64,000 bases of DNA from Verpa conica. Taxonomy: Eukaryota > Ascomycota > Pezizomycetes > Pezizales > Morchellaceae. The stretch is from contig JAUFSD010000003.1 in NCBI GenBank assembly GCA_033030425.1, forward strand, positions 3,224,001 to 3,288,000, read 5' to 3'. Shown piece by piece: positions 1 to 10,419 of this stretch. Every line of letters starts with the position of its first letter. Positions within the stretch are counted from its first letter, which is position 1. A model generated the notes under the pieces. It searched no databases and had not been told where the DNA came from. It saw nothing but the letters and a program-made list of their open reading frames with translations. The position numbers and the translations under genes are program-made.

Positions 1-864
1 TCTCTTGATGTATAAGAGATCTAACAATTGTCCCAAAGGTTCCGGTACAAGTTTGATTCTCGAGTTGCTCACTGGGCTCAAGAAATACGAAGTAAAGAAC
101 AAAGTCAGATTCGCCTGGTGGGGAGCAGAAGAGTACTTTTCCCCCTCTCTTTCAATTCTTTTATCTCCTACTAACTGGTGCAAGAAACGGTCTTGTCGGA
201 TCTCGGTACTATACATCCAACCTGAACAAAACTGAAGCCGACAAAATCCTCCTCTACCTTAATTTCGACATGGTATCAAAAGGCTACTTTGGTGTTTTTG
301 ATGGCGACGGCAGTACTCATGGACTCGCGGGTGCTCCTGGTTCGGACGTGATTGAGAAACTCTTTGTGGATCACCTCACGAGCAAGGGGGTTACCGTGAC
401 GCCAGCCGTGTTTACGGGAGGAAGCGATTATGCAAGTTTCATGGACACATTGGGTAAGCCTGTCGGAGGGCTTCATACCGGTAAGCGGAGATTTCTATGC
501 TCTCCCCCTGAGGAAGATGTGAAAAAGCTAACCGGGGTTTTTTGCTCCATATGCAGGTACTGGCGTGGAACAAGATCCTTGTTATCACCAAGCTTGCGAC
601 ACTTATGATAATGCGAACTCAACGGTCTTGACTATAAACGCGAAGGTATGCACTGTACTGTCCACATTTGTCGCATCTTTGCACTTGGCTAATCAATGCT
701 TGTTCTAGGCTGCTGCACATGTCCTTGCTACACTGGCGCTGGATGGACAGGATTTAATCCCAAAGAATACTACTGGCTTTGCTAGGCGAGATGTTGAGGG
801 TGCATTTGCATGGACTGTCACTGAGGGGGAGCGACATGTTGGTTCTTGTGGGCATGATGTCTAA
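1..864 (+). CDS. M28-family zinc aminopeptidase, 3' part (cut by window edge)
   Basis: This is the C-terminal part of a secreted or vacuolar metallo-aminopeptidase of family M28 (aminopeptidase Y-like), which removes N-terminal residues from peptides. Exons read as 39-132 (the acceptor near 38 is likely but not certain), 185-480, 557-645 and 709-864, joined by introns with good GT/AG signals and a CTAAC branch site. Visible family motifs are a GSGT start, the block KVRFAWWGAEE carrying the catalytic and metal-binding Glu pair, LNFDMV with a metal-binding Asp, GGSDYASF, and CYHQACDTYDN carrying the last metal-binding His. The protein stops at TAA 862-864 after a short tail. The N-terminus, including any signal peptide or PA domain, lies outside the window. 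Family assignment is firm; localisation is inferred from family habits. Confidence 0.88.
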
Positions 865-1420
865 TTTGTGTATTAGTAATATATCCTGGAACATTCAGTA
901 CTCTCGATACAGGCGTAGGGGTCAAGATGAAGATTTTCCGCGTATTGAATACGTGTATTGTGAATGTCTCTAGACAGCTGGTGTTCTAACTGCAAAGAGC
1001 TAGATTGGATCAACTTTATCAAAGACTTCAGCTGAAGTCCGATCTTCCGATATTCAGGGTTGATCGCTCGGCTTTTTTCAATTCCTTGAGTACCATCAAT
1101 TGGGGTCTCCTTGGCCTTGGTCTGGACAACCAAAGAAGGGCCTTCAACTCAATCTCTCTCTACCATTGTCAGCATGGACATTACTCTGGTATCGCTATTG
1201 GTTACACTACTCTCGTATTGGTTGCGCGCGACAGTTAACCAGAAATCCATGGAGCCGCATCCTGCACAACGCCCAAATATCAGTGCCGTGGCACTGATGC
1301 GTATGCTATTCTAGGGGTACGTGATCGTCACACAAATAGCGGGCTGATAGCAAACACCCATCTCTTTGCTCAACATCTTCACACACCCCCCCATCTCTCC
1401 CCAAAGGAACACCAAACGAC
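865..1420. other. intergenic spacer
   Basis: Space between the end of the M28 peptidase and the start of the Hsp70-like gene. Short open frames occur around 1000-1300 but show no recognisable protein. The last 60 bases before the downstream ATG are C/T-rich, as in many fungal promoters. Confidence 0.6.
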
Positions 1421-3895
1421 ATGGTGCGGCCACCTTCCGAAGCCTTTTCAGGTTTGAGCATCAACTATGACTCGGCGCGCGCTCCTACAACAGCGCCGAG
1501 CCCTAGATCTACTAGGTCTGCGGCTTCTGTGAGTGCTGTGGAAGATATCAGTAGTCGCGGTGATCGGTTGGTTGTCGGCGTGGATTTTGGAACTACGTAT
1601 AGTGGGTACGTGTTTTTTGCTTTTCTTATATCTGGAGGACGAGGGAAGATGGTTTATATATCTACCTGGTGAAACTTTGGCTTGTTCCCTGCGTTGCTTT
1701 TTATTTCCGTTTTTTTTTTAACTCTCTTATCGAATGCATGTACGTAAACATGCGTTGACATTGGCATATTCGTAATCTTTGAGGGGGGAATTGTTTACAT
1801 TTGGCAGGTAGCAGGGTATTGATAAGATCTACAATCTCGTAAGAGCCTACTAACATTAATCCAGCGTCGCAGCGGTTTATAGTGGCACTCCAGATGATAT
1901 AGAAGTGTATATGATCTCTATACCCCTGGATATGTCATTTTTCTAACACTCGGTAGACTCAAGACTTGGCCCGGCGGGAATGGAATCACCTCAGACAAAG
2001 TTCCCACAGAGATATCATACATCCAATCAACACCCTCCCGCGCCTCCTCCGTTAGTAGTACCAGGACAATATCCCCAAACCTCGCCCACCCATTCTCTGA
2101 AGTAGCATTACCTGAAAAGAACCTTTCCCCGACCACAACTCCATATCGATGGGGGTTTCAGCCTTCTGCGACAGCCCCAAGGCTTCGCTGTCTTAAACTC
2201 TTTCTAGACCGCCAACAGAGACTTCCATCATACGTCTCCCCTCTAGAAACCGCAAACCTACTCCGTAGCGTTGATAAATCAGTCTTGGACGCTATTAGCG
2301 ACTATCTCGCCGCGCTGCGTGCGCACACAATAGACACCCTAACCCGGCGCTATGGCGTCAGCTTCATGGCCTCGACGCCTATCCAATGGGTACTGACCGT
2401 CCCCGCCGTATGGAGCGACGCCGCAAAGAACGCAACAAGACGTGCAGCAGAGCGCGCAGGAATGACGACAGGGAACGGGGACGCTGGCGGCGGGATCAGG
2501 TTGATCAGTGAGCCCGAGGCAGCAGCGGTCTATACACTGCGCGCCATACAGCCAAATGTGCTGAACGTAGGGGATCATTTTGTGGTTTGTGATGCGGGTG
2601 GGGGAACGGCTGATTTGATATCTTATGAGATCACAGCGCTGTATCCGTCGTTGCTGCTCTCGGAGTCTTCGATTGGGACGGGGGGTCTGTGTGGGTCTGT
2701 GTTCTTGAATTATGCGTTTGAGGATCATTGTAGGAAAAGGCTGGGGAAGGAGATGTATGATGGACTTAAGCCGAAGACTCGGCAGATTGGGTTGAAGTAT
2801 TGGGATGAGTATGTCAAGCGGAATTTCAAGTATACCTTGACTGAAGAGGAGGAAGAGGAAGAGGATGAGGAGATATCTATACCGTTTCCGGGATTACCTG
2901 ATGATGATCAAAAACGTGTCGAGGGTGGGTTTCTACTGTTGAGACGTGATGAGGTTAGGGATATCTTTGAGCCAGTTGTGGGACAGGTGGTGAAGCTATG
3001 TGAAGCGCAAGTTGAAACAATTAGAGCAAAGGGTGGCACAGTTAAGGTGAAAAGCTTCCCGTACTAAGTCAGGTTGGATGATCTAATTATGAATAGGGTA
3101 TTGTGTTAGTCGGTGGATTCGGTCAGAGTAACTACCTTTATAGTCGTCTAAAAGAGCATTTCAATAAGTCTGCTCGGACACCTTATCGTGAGACTCCGGT
3201 AGCAGTCGCTCCAATACCAAGGATCGAGGTCATGCAGCCGCTTTACGCATGGACTGCCGTGGTCCGTGGCGCCGTTCTAAGAGGTTTAGAAGGCTCCATG
3301 GTAGTGACAAGGAAAGCTCGATGCCACTATGGAACTAGCTATGCGACCGCCTGGGAGGAAGGCAAACACCCAACCGTCGACCGCTACTGGAGTCCCCTCT
3401 GGGAGCGGTGGATGGTTGATGATCGCATGCAATGGCGTATGTACTCCTGTCCTGTATTTACTTCCGGTCTATATCTAACTAGTACGGAAGACATTTCCCG
3501 TGGCCAGCCGATCTCTGAACGCACACCGATATGTTTCTACTACACGCGCAACTTTGAAAGTGGCCAGACCCTAGTGGTGGAAGACGAACTAATGGTATGC
3601 GAGTCAGAAGACGCACCGCTTCTTATGAACGAGAGTGTGCGTCCTCTTTGCACACTAAGGACAGATCTGTCGGCGGTGCCAAAGAGTGAGTTTACTAGGT
3701 TGACGACTAGCGATGGTGCGGAGTTTTTGAACTTGGATTTTGCGTTGGAGCTTATTGTTGATTCTGCAAGCTTGATGTTTCAGTTGAAGGTTAAAGGGGT
3801 GAGTTTTATTCCCTATCTCTTTCTTACAAGTAGGAATCAAGGCACTGACGAGTGGAAAGTTTGCGTATGGATCTGTTACTGTTACGTTTCATTAA
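1421..3895 (+). CDS. Hsp70-like ATPase-fold protein of the fungal type
   Basis: This is an actin-fold ATPase related to Hsp70 but of the divergent kind common in filamentous ascomycetes, whose clients are unknown. Exons: 1421-1605, 1865-1906, 1957-3046, 3097-3798 and 3860-3895, giving about 684 residues; the last acceptor (3859) was chosen because it keeps the frame to TAA 3893-3895. A Ser/Thr-rich leader of about 48 residues precedes phosphate-1, VVGVDFGTTYSG, near residues 51-62. Later come the block VLTVPAVWSDAAK, SEPEAAAVYTL, phosphate-2 VCDAGGGTADLISYE and the adenosine motif LVGGFGQSNYL. An acidic stretch (EEEEEEEEDEE) sits in the middle. There is no EEVD tail and the classical substrate-binding domain is not recognisable. 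It may work as a stress or signalling ATPase rather than a general chaperone; that is inference. Confidence 0.88.
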
Positions 3896-4842
3896 GGGGA
3901 AAATAGGGGAGGTTATTTATTTTATTTATTTTATTCTCTTTTCTCTAATAACGGCTTGAAGCCGATTTTCTAGCTCTACGGTGGAGCATAGGGTTGAACT
4001 AGGTTTTATTAATATGTACTCGATGGACACGGTGATGTCTGTTAGGGTGTCTTATTTGATTCGTTATGTAATTGTGGCCTCTTGAATTCGAATTTCAGAG
4101 TTAGTATCGGGACAAGTTTCTAAGTGTCTAGGGATCTTAAAGTACCTGTAAAGCTCTAGTACTAGTATTTAAGTGACTGTATCTGTATCCGTAGTGGGGG
4201 GGGGGTATCTTACTCTTTTCGGTCTGGGCCTTGATAGTAGATTTGGATATTTCACTGCCACTAGCTAGCACGGATTCAGATATGGTCTACGTGGTTGGTA
4301 GGTTTTGCGAGTAGTAACGTAATATTCGTTGGCTGCTTTTGATATGTTGGCTCACACATGATTGGCTTAGTATACTTCTGGGACGTCTTATCTACAATTA
4401 CTATGATACTAGTCCATATCTGGTACAAGAGAGAAACAAAACTAAGTTCTACATCATGGTTTCAAGATAGTGTAGGCGTTGTCTTTACCTTGGAGGACGG
4501 ATTCCGATAGTCAATCTCGAGACGGGGGCTAGACTTGCCTAGACAACGATAGACACTAGATCTATATTTTTATTCCACCTATTTTTCTTTCTAGCTAGGT
4601 GCACATGAAGTTTTATTAGTCCATTATCTAGTCATAACTTGAAGAAATAGTCTATCTCATAGTCATAGCTTGAAGAACTAGTCTCCCAGAGTAGAATAAA
4701 TAGAGGCCTTTCCGTCCTCCATGGGACAGTTTCTTCTTCTTTCTTTCATTCTCCTCATCAAGTGCTTCTACAAGTTCAGGTTCGAAATTCAACCTCAATT
4801 CTCATTTCTCTCTCAGATATATCTCTACCCAACACCACAAAT
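3896..4842. other. intergenic spacer
   Basis: About 950 bases with no convincing gene. It is AT-rich with a G-run near 4195-4206. A TATA-like AATAAATA at about 4695-4702 and a T/C-rich tract just before 4843 look like the promoter of the secreted-protein gene downstream. Confidence 0.5.
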
Positions 4843-5701
4843 ATGAAGCTCTACCTAGTATTCACCCTCGCCACTACTTCCCTCCTGGGTTTCACTTCCT
4901 GTATTCCAATCCCACCATACCCAGGACCTCAACTACATACCTTCCAGACCGAGAAATCAGGTATGTGTGCAACCCCTCCATAGACCCACCACAAAACTAA
5001 CACCTTCTAGAAAGCGCTAAATTCCTCGACCGCTGGAACCAGAACTTCGGCGGACGCTACCAAAACCCCACTAGCAACGTTCCTAGTTTCACTAGCACCA
5101 TCACCGGCGCCGCCGACCAGCTCATCAATAGCTTCAGCCCCCCCCCGGAACCAACTAAAGGCAAACAACAACCGGGAACATACACTAATCCGAAGAACAG
5201 TATTCCACCCGTTGTGGTCGATGGGCCTTCTGATAGTCCTAAATATACTGTTCCTGTAGTGAAGCCTGATGTGCCGAGTATTGTTGTTACACCACCTAAA
5301 GATGCGCCGAGAGTGGGGTGGGAGCCGTGGGGTCCTGATAGGTATGGTGCTGAGGTTGCGGGATCGTCGGGAGGTTCTGCTGCTGCGGCGTCTGGGATGG
5401 AGATGGTGGTGTATAAGCCGAAGACGAGTATTATACCGCCGAAGACGATCGTTATGCCGCCGAATACGATGACGGTTGAGGGGTTGGCGAGTGAGATTGT
5501 GAGGCAGGCGGAGGTGCCGTGTATTGGTTGTGCGACGGGGAAGAAGAAGAGTGGTATGTTCTTGTGTCCCTCTCTCATACCCCCCGGTGACCCTTTTAAG
5601 TGTTATGAGCTAATGGTATTGTAGGATGGGGAAAGTTTGCGGATTGGATTAAGGGGGCTTGGGGGAGCTTGAGGGGCATCTTTAAGAAGAAGAAGGATTG
5701 A
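4843..5701 (+). CDS. small secreted Pro-rich protein with amphipathic Lys-rich tail
   Basis: No family recognised. Exons 4843-4960, 5011-5553 and 5625-5701 give about 245 residues with consistent phases and clean GTATG donors. The protein starts with a typical signal peptide (MKLYLVFTLATTSLLGFTSC, cleavage likely near residues 18-22). The middle is rich in Pro, Val and Lys, with loosely repeated tripeptide-spaced segments such as PKTSIIPPKTIVMPPNT. A pair of Cys (CIGC) precedes the last intron. The final exon encodes a separate-looking 25-residue tail in which Trp, Phe and Ile alternate with Lys and which ends in KKKKD; this has the pattern of a membrane-active amphipathic helix. Secretion is well supported; a membrane-disrupting or cell-surface role is only inference. 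Confidence 0.72.
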
Positions 5702-6537
5702 GTAGATTGTTATTGGGTTTGGGCTTTGATATAGATTTCTTTTCTTGTGTTGGATGCATATGGCTTCCAGGAGTTCTTTGAAATTGTTTCCGACGTAAAA
5801 AAGTCTGTAGTAAGCTTTGTGGATTTTCACAAGTGCTTATAACTATAATAGAAAAAGTAGAGTTAAACTGCATTTATTGATCTTCAAGTGATATCAAGAT
5901 CCTACTCTATCCTTAAACATGAAAGGTCACTCGTACCTACTCTAGTAAATACCCGGGCAATATGCTAAACCCATATTATAACCACCATTTAGACCTTGAA
6001 TTTATCCCAAAGCCGAGTAGTGGAGTTCTATATTCTTCAATCCACTTCTACCCCCCCTACTCATTCTCCTCTGGCATCATACAAACCACCCTTCCTCGAA
6101 CTACACATCTCCCCATCTCCTCCCGCTCCCCCATTTCATCACCCCACTTTTCAATACCCGGCCATGCTACACAGCCTACTTTGCTCCCTTCTTCCTCTTC
6201 TCCGGTTAGGTCCTCCATTGTCTCTGGGTCCCAGCTTACACCCGGTCTTACTCCCGCTATCTGGAAAAAGGCGCGTTGGCACCGCATTAGTGTTGCTATG
6301 CGGATGGTGGAGTCGACTATTGAGGTTAAAGATTTCTCCCGGGCGGGTGCCGGGGGTGTGGGGAGAAATGCAGCAGTGAGGCTTAGGAGGGTGGTGGTAA
6401 TGCGGGTTGTTAGGGTTGCTAAAGAGGCGGGAGTAGAAAGGAGGTGAGTGCGGAGGAGAGCAAAAGTGGAAGAGCGCCACGAAGTAAGTGCTGTAGAAGT
6501 GGCTGGTGAAAGTTAGTAAATTAGTATGGTATAAGGG
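5702..6537. other. intergenic, low-complexity
   Basis: Downstream of the secreted-protein gene and beyond the 3' end of the opposite-strand coiled-coil gene. Between 5960 and 6450 overlapping open frames exist on both strands, but they encode Pro/Ser/Arg-rich low-complexity sequence with no domain and no clear initiation context, so I do not call a gene. Confidence 0.45.
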
Positions 6538-7700
6538 TTAGGTGGAGTTACAAGTCTGCTCAAGGTCCTTTTCCAACTCTCGTAATACCTCGTCTTTCCC
6601 CGGCTCTAAACCAAGGAACCACCCGCTAAACACCTCCCTCACCAGCGCTGCAGCAACAAGGGATTGCACAACATGCACACGGTGCCCCTCCTGTATTAAT
6701 TGTGCATGTCCTGGCACAGTGTTAAGTAGGTCCTCCCGGAGACCCTCATCTAACTTCTCTAGATCTACTTTCCCACCCTTTACCGCGCCGTTTGTAAGGC
6801 ACCAGTTCATAACATCATACCCAATCCTCCCCCAAGTATCTCTAAACACCTCATCCCCGACTGCTTCCTCTACCCTTGTGTTGGTACTGATGCTCATCTT
6901 CAGCCCACTGACCACCGTTTCCAGTCTCGCTATCTCCGCGTCTCGTTTCGCGACTACCGCATTGGCATTCTGCTTGTGTAGCTTGAGCTCCTCTGCGATC
7001 CGTGTATGGGCCGCACGGAGATTGTCGGTTTCTAGAGCAGATGGTGCGGAGGCGGCGTACTGTTGGAGCTCAAGGATGGCGGCATCGCGGCGTGCAATGT
7101 CCTTTTTAAAACAGGTAATGTCGATCTTATAGAGTTCTATGTCCTCGAGCATGTGTCGGCGCTCGGAGTGCAGCTTGGCGATGTTGGATTCGAGGTCTTT
7201 TATGCGTGCGCGAGTGACGCGGGTTGGTTTCACGGAGGAAGAGGAGCTGGTAGCTGGAGTTTGGGCGTCCTTCAGAGAGAAATAGTGTTAGATCTGAAAG
7301 ATGTAAGGGTGAGGGGGAGAATATACTCCTTCATGATCGGCTTGAGGTTCCGTGGCTGGTGTAGGAGGGTCTTCTGTATTAGATTCGACACTTGCTATAT
7401 CCACGGTCTCTATCTTCGGTTCGGGAGTGTCTTTCGGGACTGAGTCTGCGGTGGTACTTTCTCTTCAGCTTTCTGCGTTACCTTCCTGTATGGTATAAAA
7501 TAGAATCTCCCCTTGGCAGGTTCTGGAATCTACTAACTCTCACTGTCATCTATTATAGGCTGTGGCTCAACAGCTTCCGCGTCACTCTTTGAACCAGTGC
7601 TAGGACTTCGTCTCCTCCGTGTTCTCGGCGGCGGCGGGGGTGTGCCTGGGGATGTATCTCCGGGGGAAGGTAAGACGTCTGTTGGAGGTTCTGTCGACAT
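6538..7700 (-). CDS. coiled-coil protein of unknown function
   Basis: No family recognised. Exons in transcript order are 7700-7544, 7445-7327 and 7269-6538, about 335 residues. The first ATG in frame is at 7700; the open frame extends upstream of it only through non-ATG codons. The N-terminal third is disordered, with Pro runs, Arg clusters (TRRRRSPSTGS) and acidic stretches. From about residue 100 comes a coiled coil of roughly 110 residues rich in Glu, Lys, Arg and Leu heptads (for example RIKDLESNIAKLHSERRHML). It is followed by a compact C-terminal region containing DTWGRIGYDVMNWCL that looks folded. The first intron (98 bases) has a plain CCGCAG acceptor and is the least certain part. 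A scaffold role would fit, but that is inference. Confidence 0.68.
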
Positions 7701-9104
7701 TGTGGTGGAGTCGTAGAGGGTTGAGGCTGCATGAGCGGGGAGACGTGATAGACAAGGGTCTATTGGTGTAACGTCGTGGCGTTTAGGCAACTGGCTGAGT
7801 GATTGGGTGTGATGTCATGGTGTATCACTCGTCTATTTAACTCCCTTCATCAGTGCCCTCTCTTCCCTTATACATCAGCATGCATTCTAATCAACAATCA
7901 ATATGGTCTCTGATAGTACCAAGGACATCTAATGCTACTCCAGTATTGTATTCTATTGTAGTATACTTAGATACGGTGGCTGGGCTAGTCACCATCAAAT
8001 GTCTAAGAATCTACCGTGGATAGTAAGTTCTTTAGTCACTGAATCCGTTTACTACCTATTTGCTAACAAGGGACGTATTGATAAGGTGCACTTTGAATCA
8101 TCTCCCTAGACACTGGGATAGATAACCTGGCAATAGCCAAGGAGAATGGGCACACAATATGCCTTCTGCGGGTTTCTGGGTAAGATTCAGTAACCCCCCC
8201 GAGATTGTCTATGTTGCTGATATCATATAGAAGCCTAGTTCCCGAAGTATATAGGCATTCAGCAATAAGTTTATTAATACTTGTTGGTGGTCCTGTCTGT
8301 ATTAAGAGAGGAGAAAGAATGGGAGTTACACCTAATTCTATGACTCCGTCAATCCCTGAGGATGGGACATAAAGCAAAACTGGGAGATAAAATGGTATTC
8401 TGGGGGTGTCTGGTAGAAAGATAGCTATCGAAGATTTACATGCTTGGATAACGTTTAATCTTGTAGCTCTTTTTGTAAATGTAGATTATGGTAGAAGGAA
8501 ACTCATGTCAATAAATGAAAGCAAAATCATTAAGCTGTTCATAAAAGAAACACTCGAGAAAACAAAAAAGAGCAATCAAGACAGAAACTGGGTGAGATTC
8601 TGTGGATTGTGTGGGCGCGGGTACTAAGAGCTACACCGACAGCGCTTGGATCATTCTTAATACATATCAAAGATAATATCATAAGCCGGCCCCTCCCACT
8701 GCGGGGCATATATCTAAGGGGGAATAATCTGAATATCCACATGCTGCCAGGAAAACAAAAGAATGATGCATATGCTGTTTCACTCGTCGTAAAGGGAATT
8801 ACTCATACATCCTAAGCCAATGCAAGGGGTCGCTGGCCATGTGATGGCTTTGGGTAATTCTTGAATCAACCTGCATCAAATAACTTGGAAATGAAGAACT
8901 CCATTTTTACGTTTTAAGTCGAGGGAGGGGCGGTGCGGGGATCTACCCCCACTATTGCGGTATATGTGGATTTGTATTCGACAAGTACAAGAACTGTGGT
9001 ACCAATTACACAAACTACCATTATAATCTATAGATCTCATATAATCCTTAAAGAAAGAAAGAAAGAGGGGGAGAAAATTTCTAGACAGATATATGGTCAA
9101 AAAA
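7701..9104. other. intergenic, no supported gene
   Basis: About 1.4 kb. An opposite-strand open frame at 8063-8377 (105 codons) resembles no family I know and has no splice partners, so it is left uncalled. The rest is AT-rich. The first part probably holds the promoter of the coiled-coil gene. Confidence 0.45.
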
Positions 9105-10419
9105 TCAACTAGGCGTGGTATCAGGTGTTGTACTCTCCAAGTCCTGTCTCCCCTCCGTTAAATCTGCCGTATTACCAACCATAAAAGTAGTACTTCTAAA
9201 CACCACCAAGTCATGCTCACTATCTTCCCCCGTTTCTAGCCGGTCTTCACTCCTTGCTTTGAACTTCATAGATAACGTGTCCAACCCGAACTTCCCCGCG
9301 CTATAACTCTGACGACGTTGCTTCTTACGTGCAAGTAGCACACGACCCGCAGGAAGACATGCCGCAAAGAGCGCGATACACCCTTCTGCATAAGACCATA
9401 TCTGGGCTTGACTGTGTGTTGTCAGTAGTGTAGGTTGTGGGGCGGGGGGGAGGGGTGAGGGGTGTACTAACGTGATGAGGTTTGGGTTCCCGCTTTTACC
9501 TTGTGCGTTTCGTTTCGTTACGTATGTGTATCTGAGAAGAGTCGCAATAATCGTGAGGCAGCCCATACACATCAGGAACCCAATAGCTAGCATTTCAGAT
9601 TTTCGAAGGTTCAGAGTCCTCAATACAAGGATTGGAATAATCATGACTAGGGGGGGACACCTCATGTCTATTAGATCCTATCGAATATTTGTAAGTACTG
9701 TTCTGGGTTGGACGTACTTAGTAGATCCGTTGTCACGTTGGTGACCATTGGGAACGTTGTTCCTAACCTTGATCTGAAGGAAGTACAGTGTCCTTCAATT
9801 GCCCTGTATCCACAAAAATATCAGATATACAGTAAGTATAATAGCTGACAGGAGGAGGGGGGGGGAATACCAAACAAGTCTCATAGGCCGACAATACAAA
9901 AGTGGTAGTAAAAAGTTCGCAAACCAGCTTAAGACAGTGTAGACAACAGTGATCTGAAGACCCCGTCGGATATTCGCCGGTAGTGAGCGGAATATATCAA
10001 AATACAAGGCTATAAAAGAGCCTTTGATAAGCCAGATACCAGTCAAGTAGAACTCAACCTCAGCAAGTTGAAACTACTCAAACACGATAAGTAAGCTCAC
10101 AACACTAGGGAAGAATGAGGGAGAGGGAGAGGGGTAATACCTTGAAGAATAGTACTAGCTTTTCTCTAGGCATCCCTATTGATTTATTGATAGTTGGATC
10201 ATCTCGATACCTGATTAACGTCCCTTGATATGAAGTCGTTGACGCAGTCTCGATCAGAAACAGCGTAAAAGCCAAACAGATACAAACTTCGCTTGCGACC
10301 GCTGCCTTTGTTACGCGAGGTCGTGTAATAATCAAGTAAAGCCTAATAGTAAGGAAGAAGAAATCGAAGGCTAGAAAAAACCATATCAATGCGATCATAC
10401 TCTCGGGAGAAACACCCAT
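9105..10419 (-). CDS. fungal rhodopsin-fold (PTH11-type) integral membrane protein
   Basis: Seven-helix membrane protein of the large fungal family often labelled Fung_rhodopsin, PTH11-like or SAT4-like. Exons in transcript order are 10419-10141, 10073-9871, 9803-9718, 9646-9472 and 9411-9105, about 349 residues. Hydrophobic helices appear at the N-terminus (IALIWFFLAFDFFFLTIRLY), after ASEVC, around TGIWLIKGSFIALY, in the YTVLSWFANFLLPLLYCRP segment, near MIIPILVL and in the IWSYAEGCIALFAACLP block. The order F(Y)xxTKxSxxxxY-like, then P-I-x-C-T-S-like, then WSxxEGCIALFAACLP-like is characteristic of the family. A cytosolic tail of about 70 residues is charged. Members are putative receptors for surface or host cues; the ligand is unknown. 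A second member lies at 58.9-60.6 kb. Confidence 0.82.

Noticed and set aside
5962..6480. Open frames of 110-160 codons on both strands
   Set aside because: Low-complexity Pro/Ser/Arg translation in overlapping frames, no domain, no splice continuation and no promoter-like context.
8063..8377. Opposite-strand open frame of 105 codons
   Set aside because: No recognisable family, no neighbouring exon with matching phase; length is possible by chance in this AT-rich spacer.
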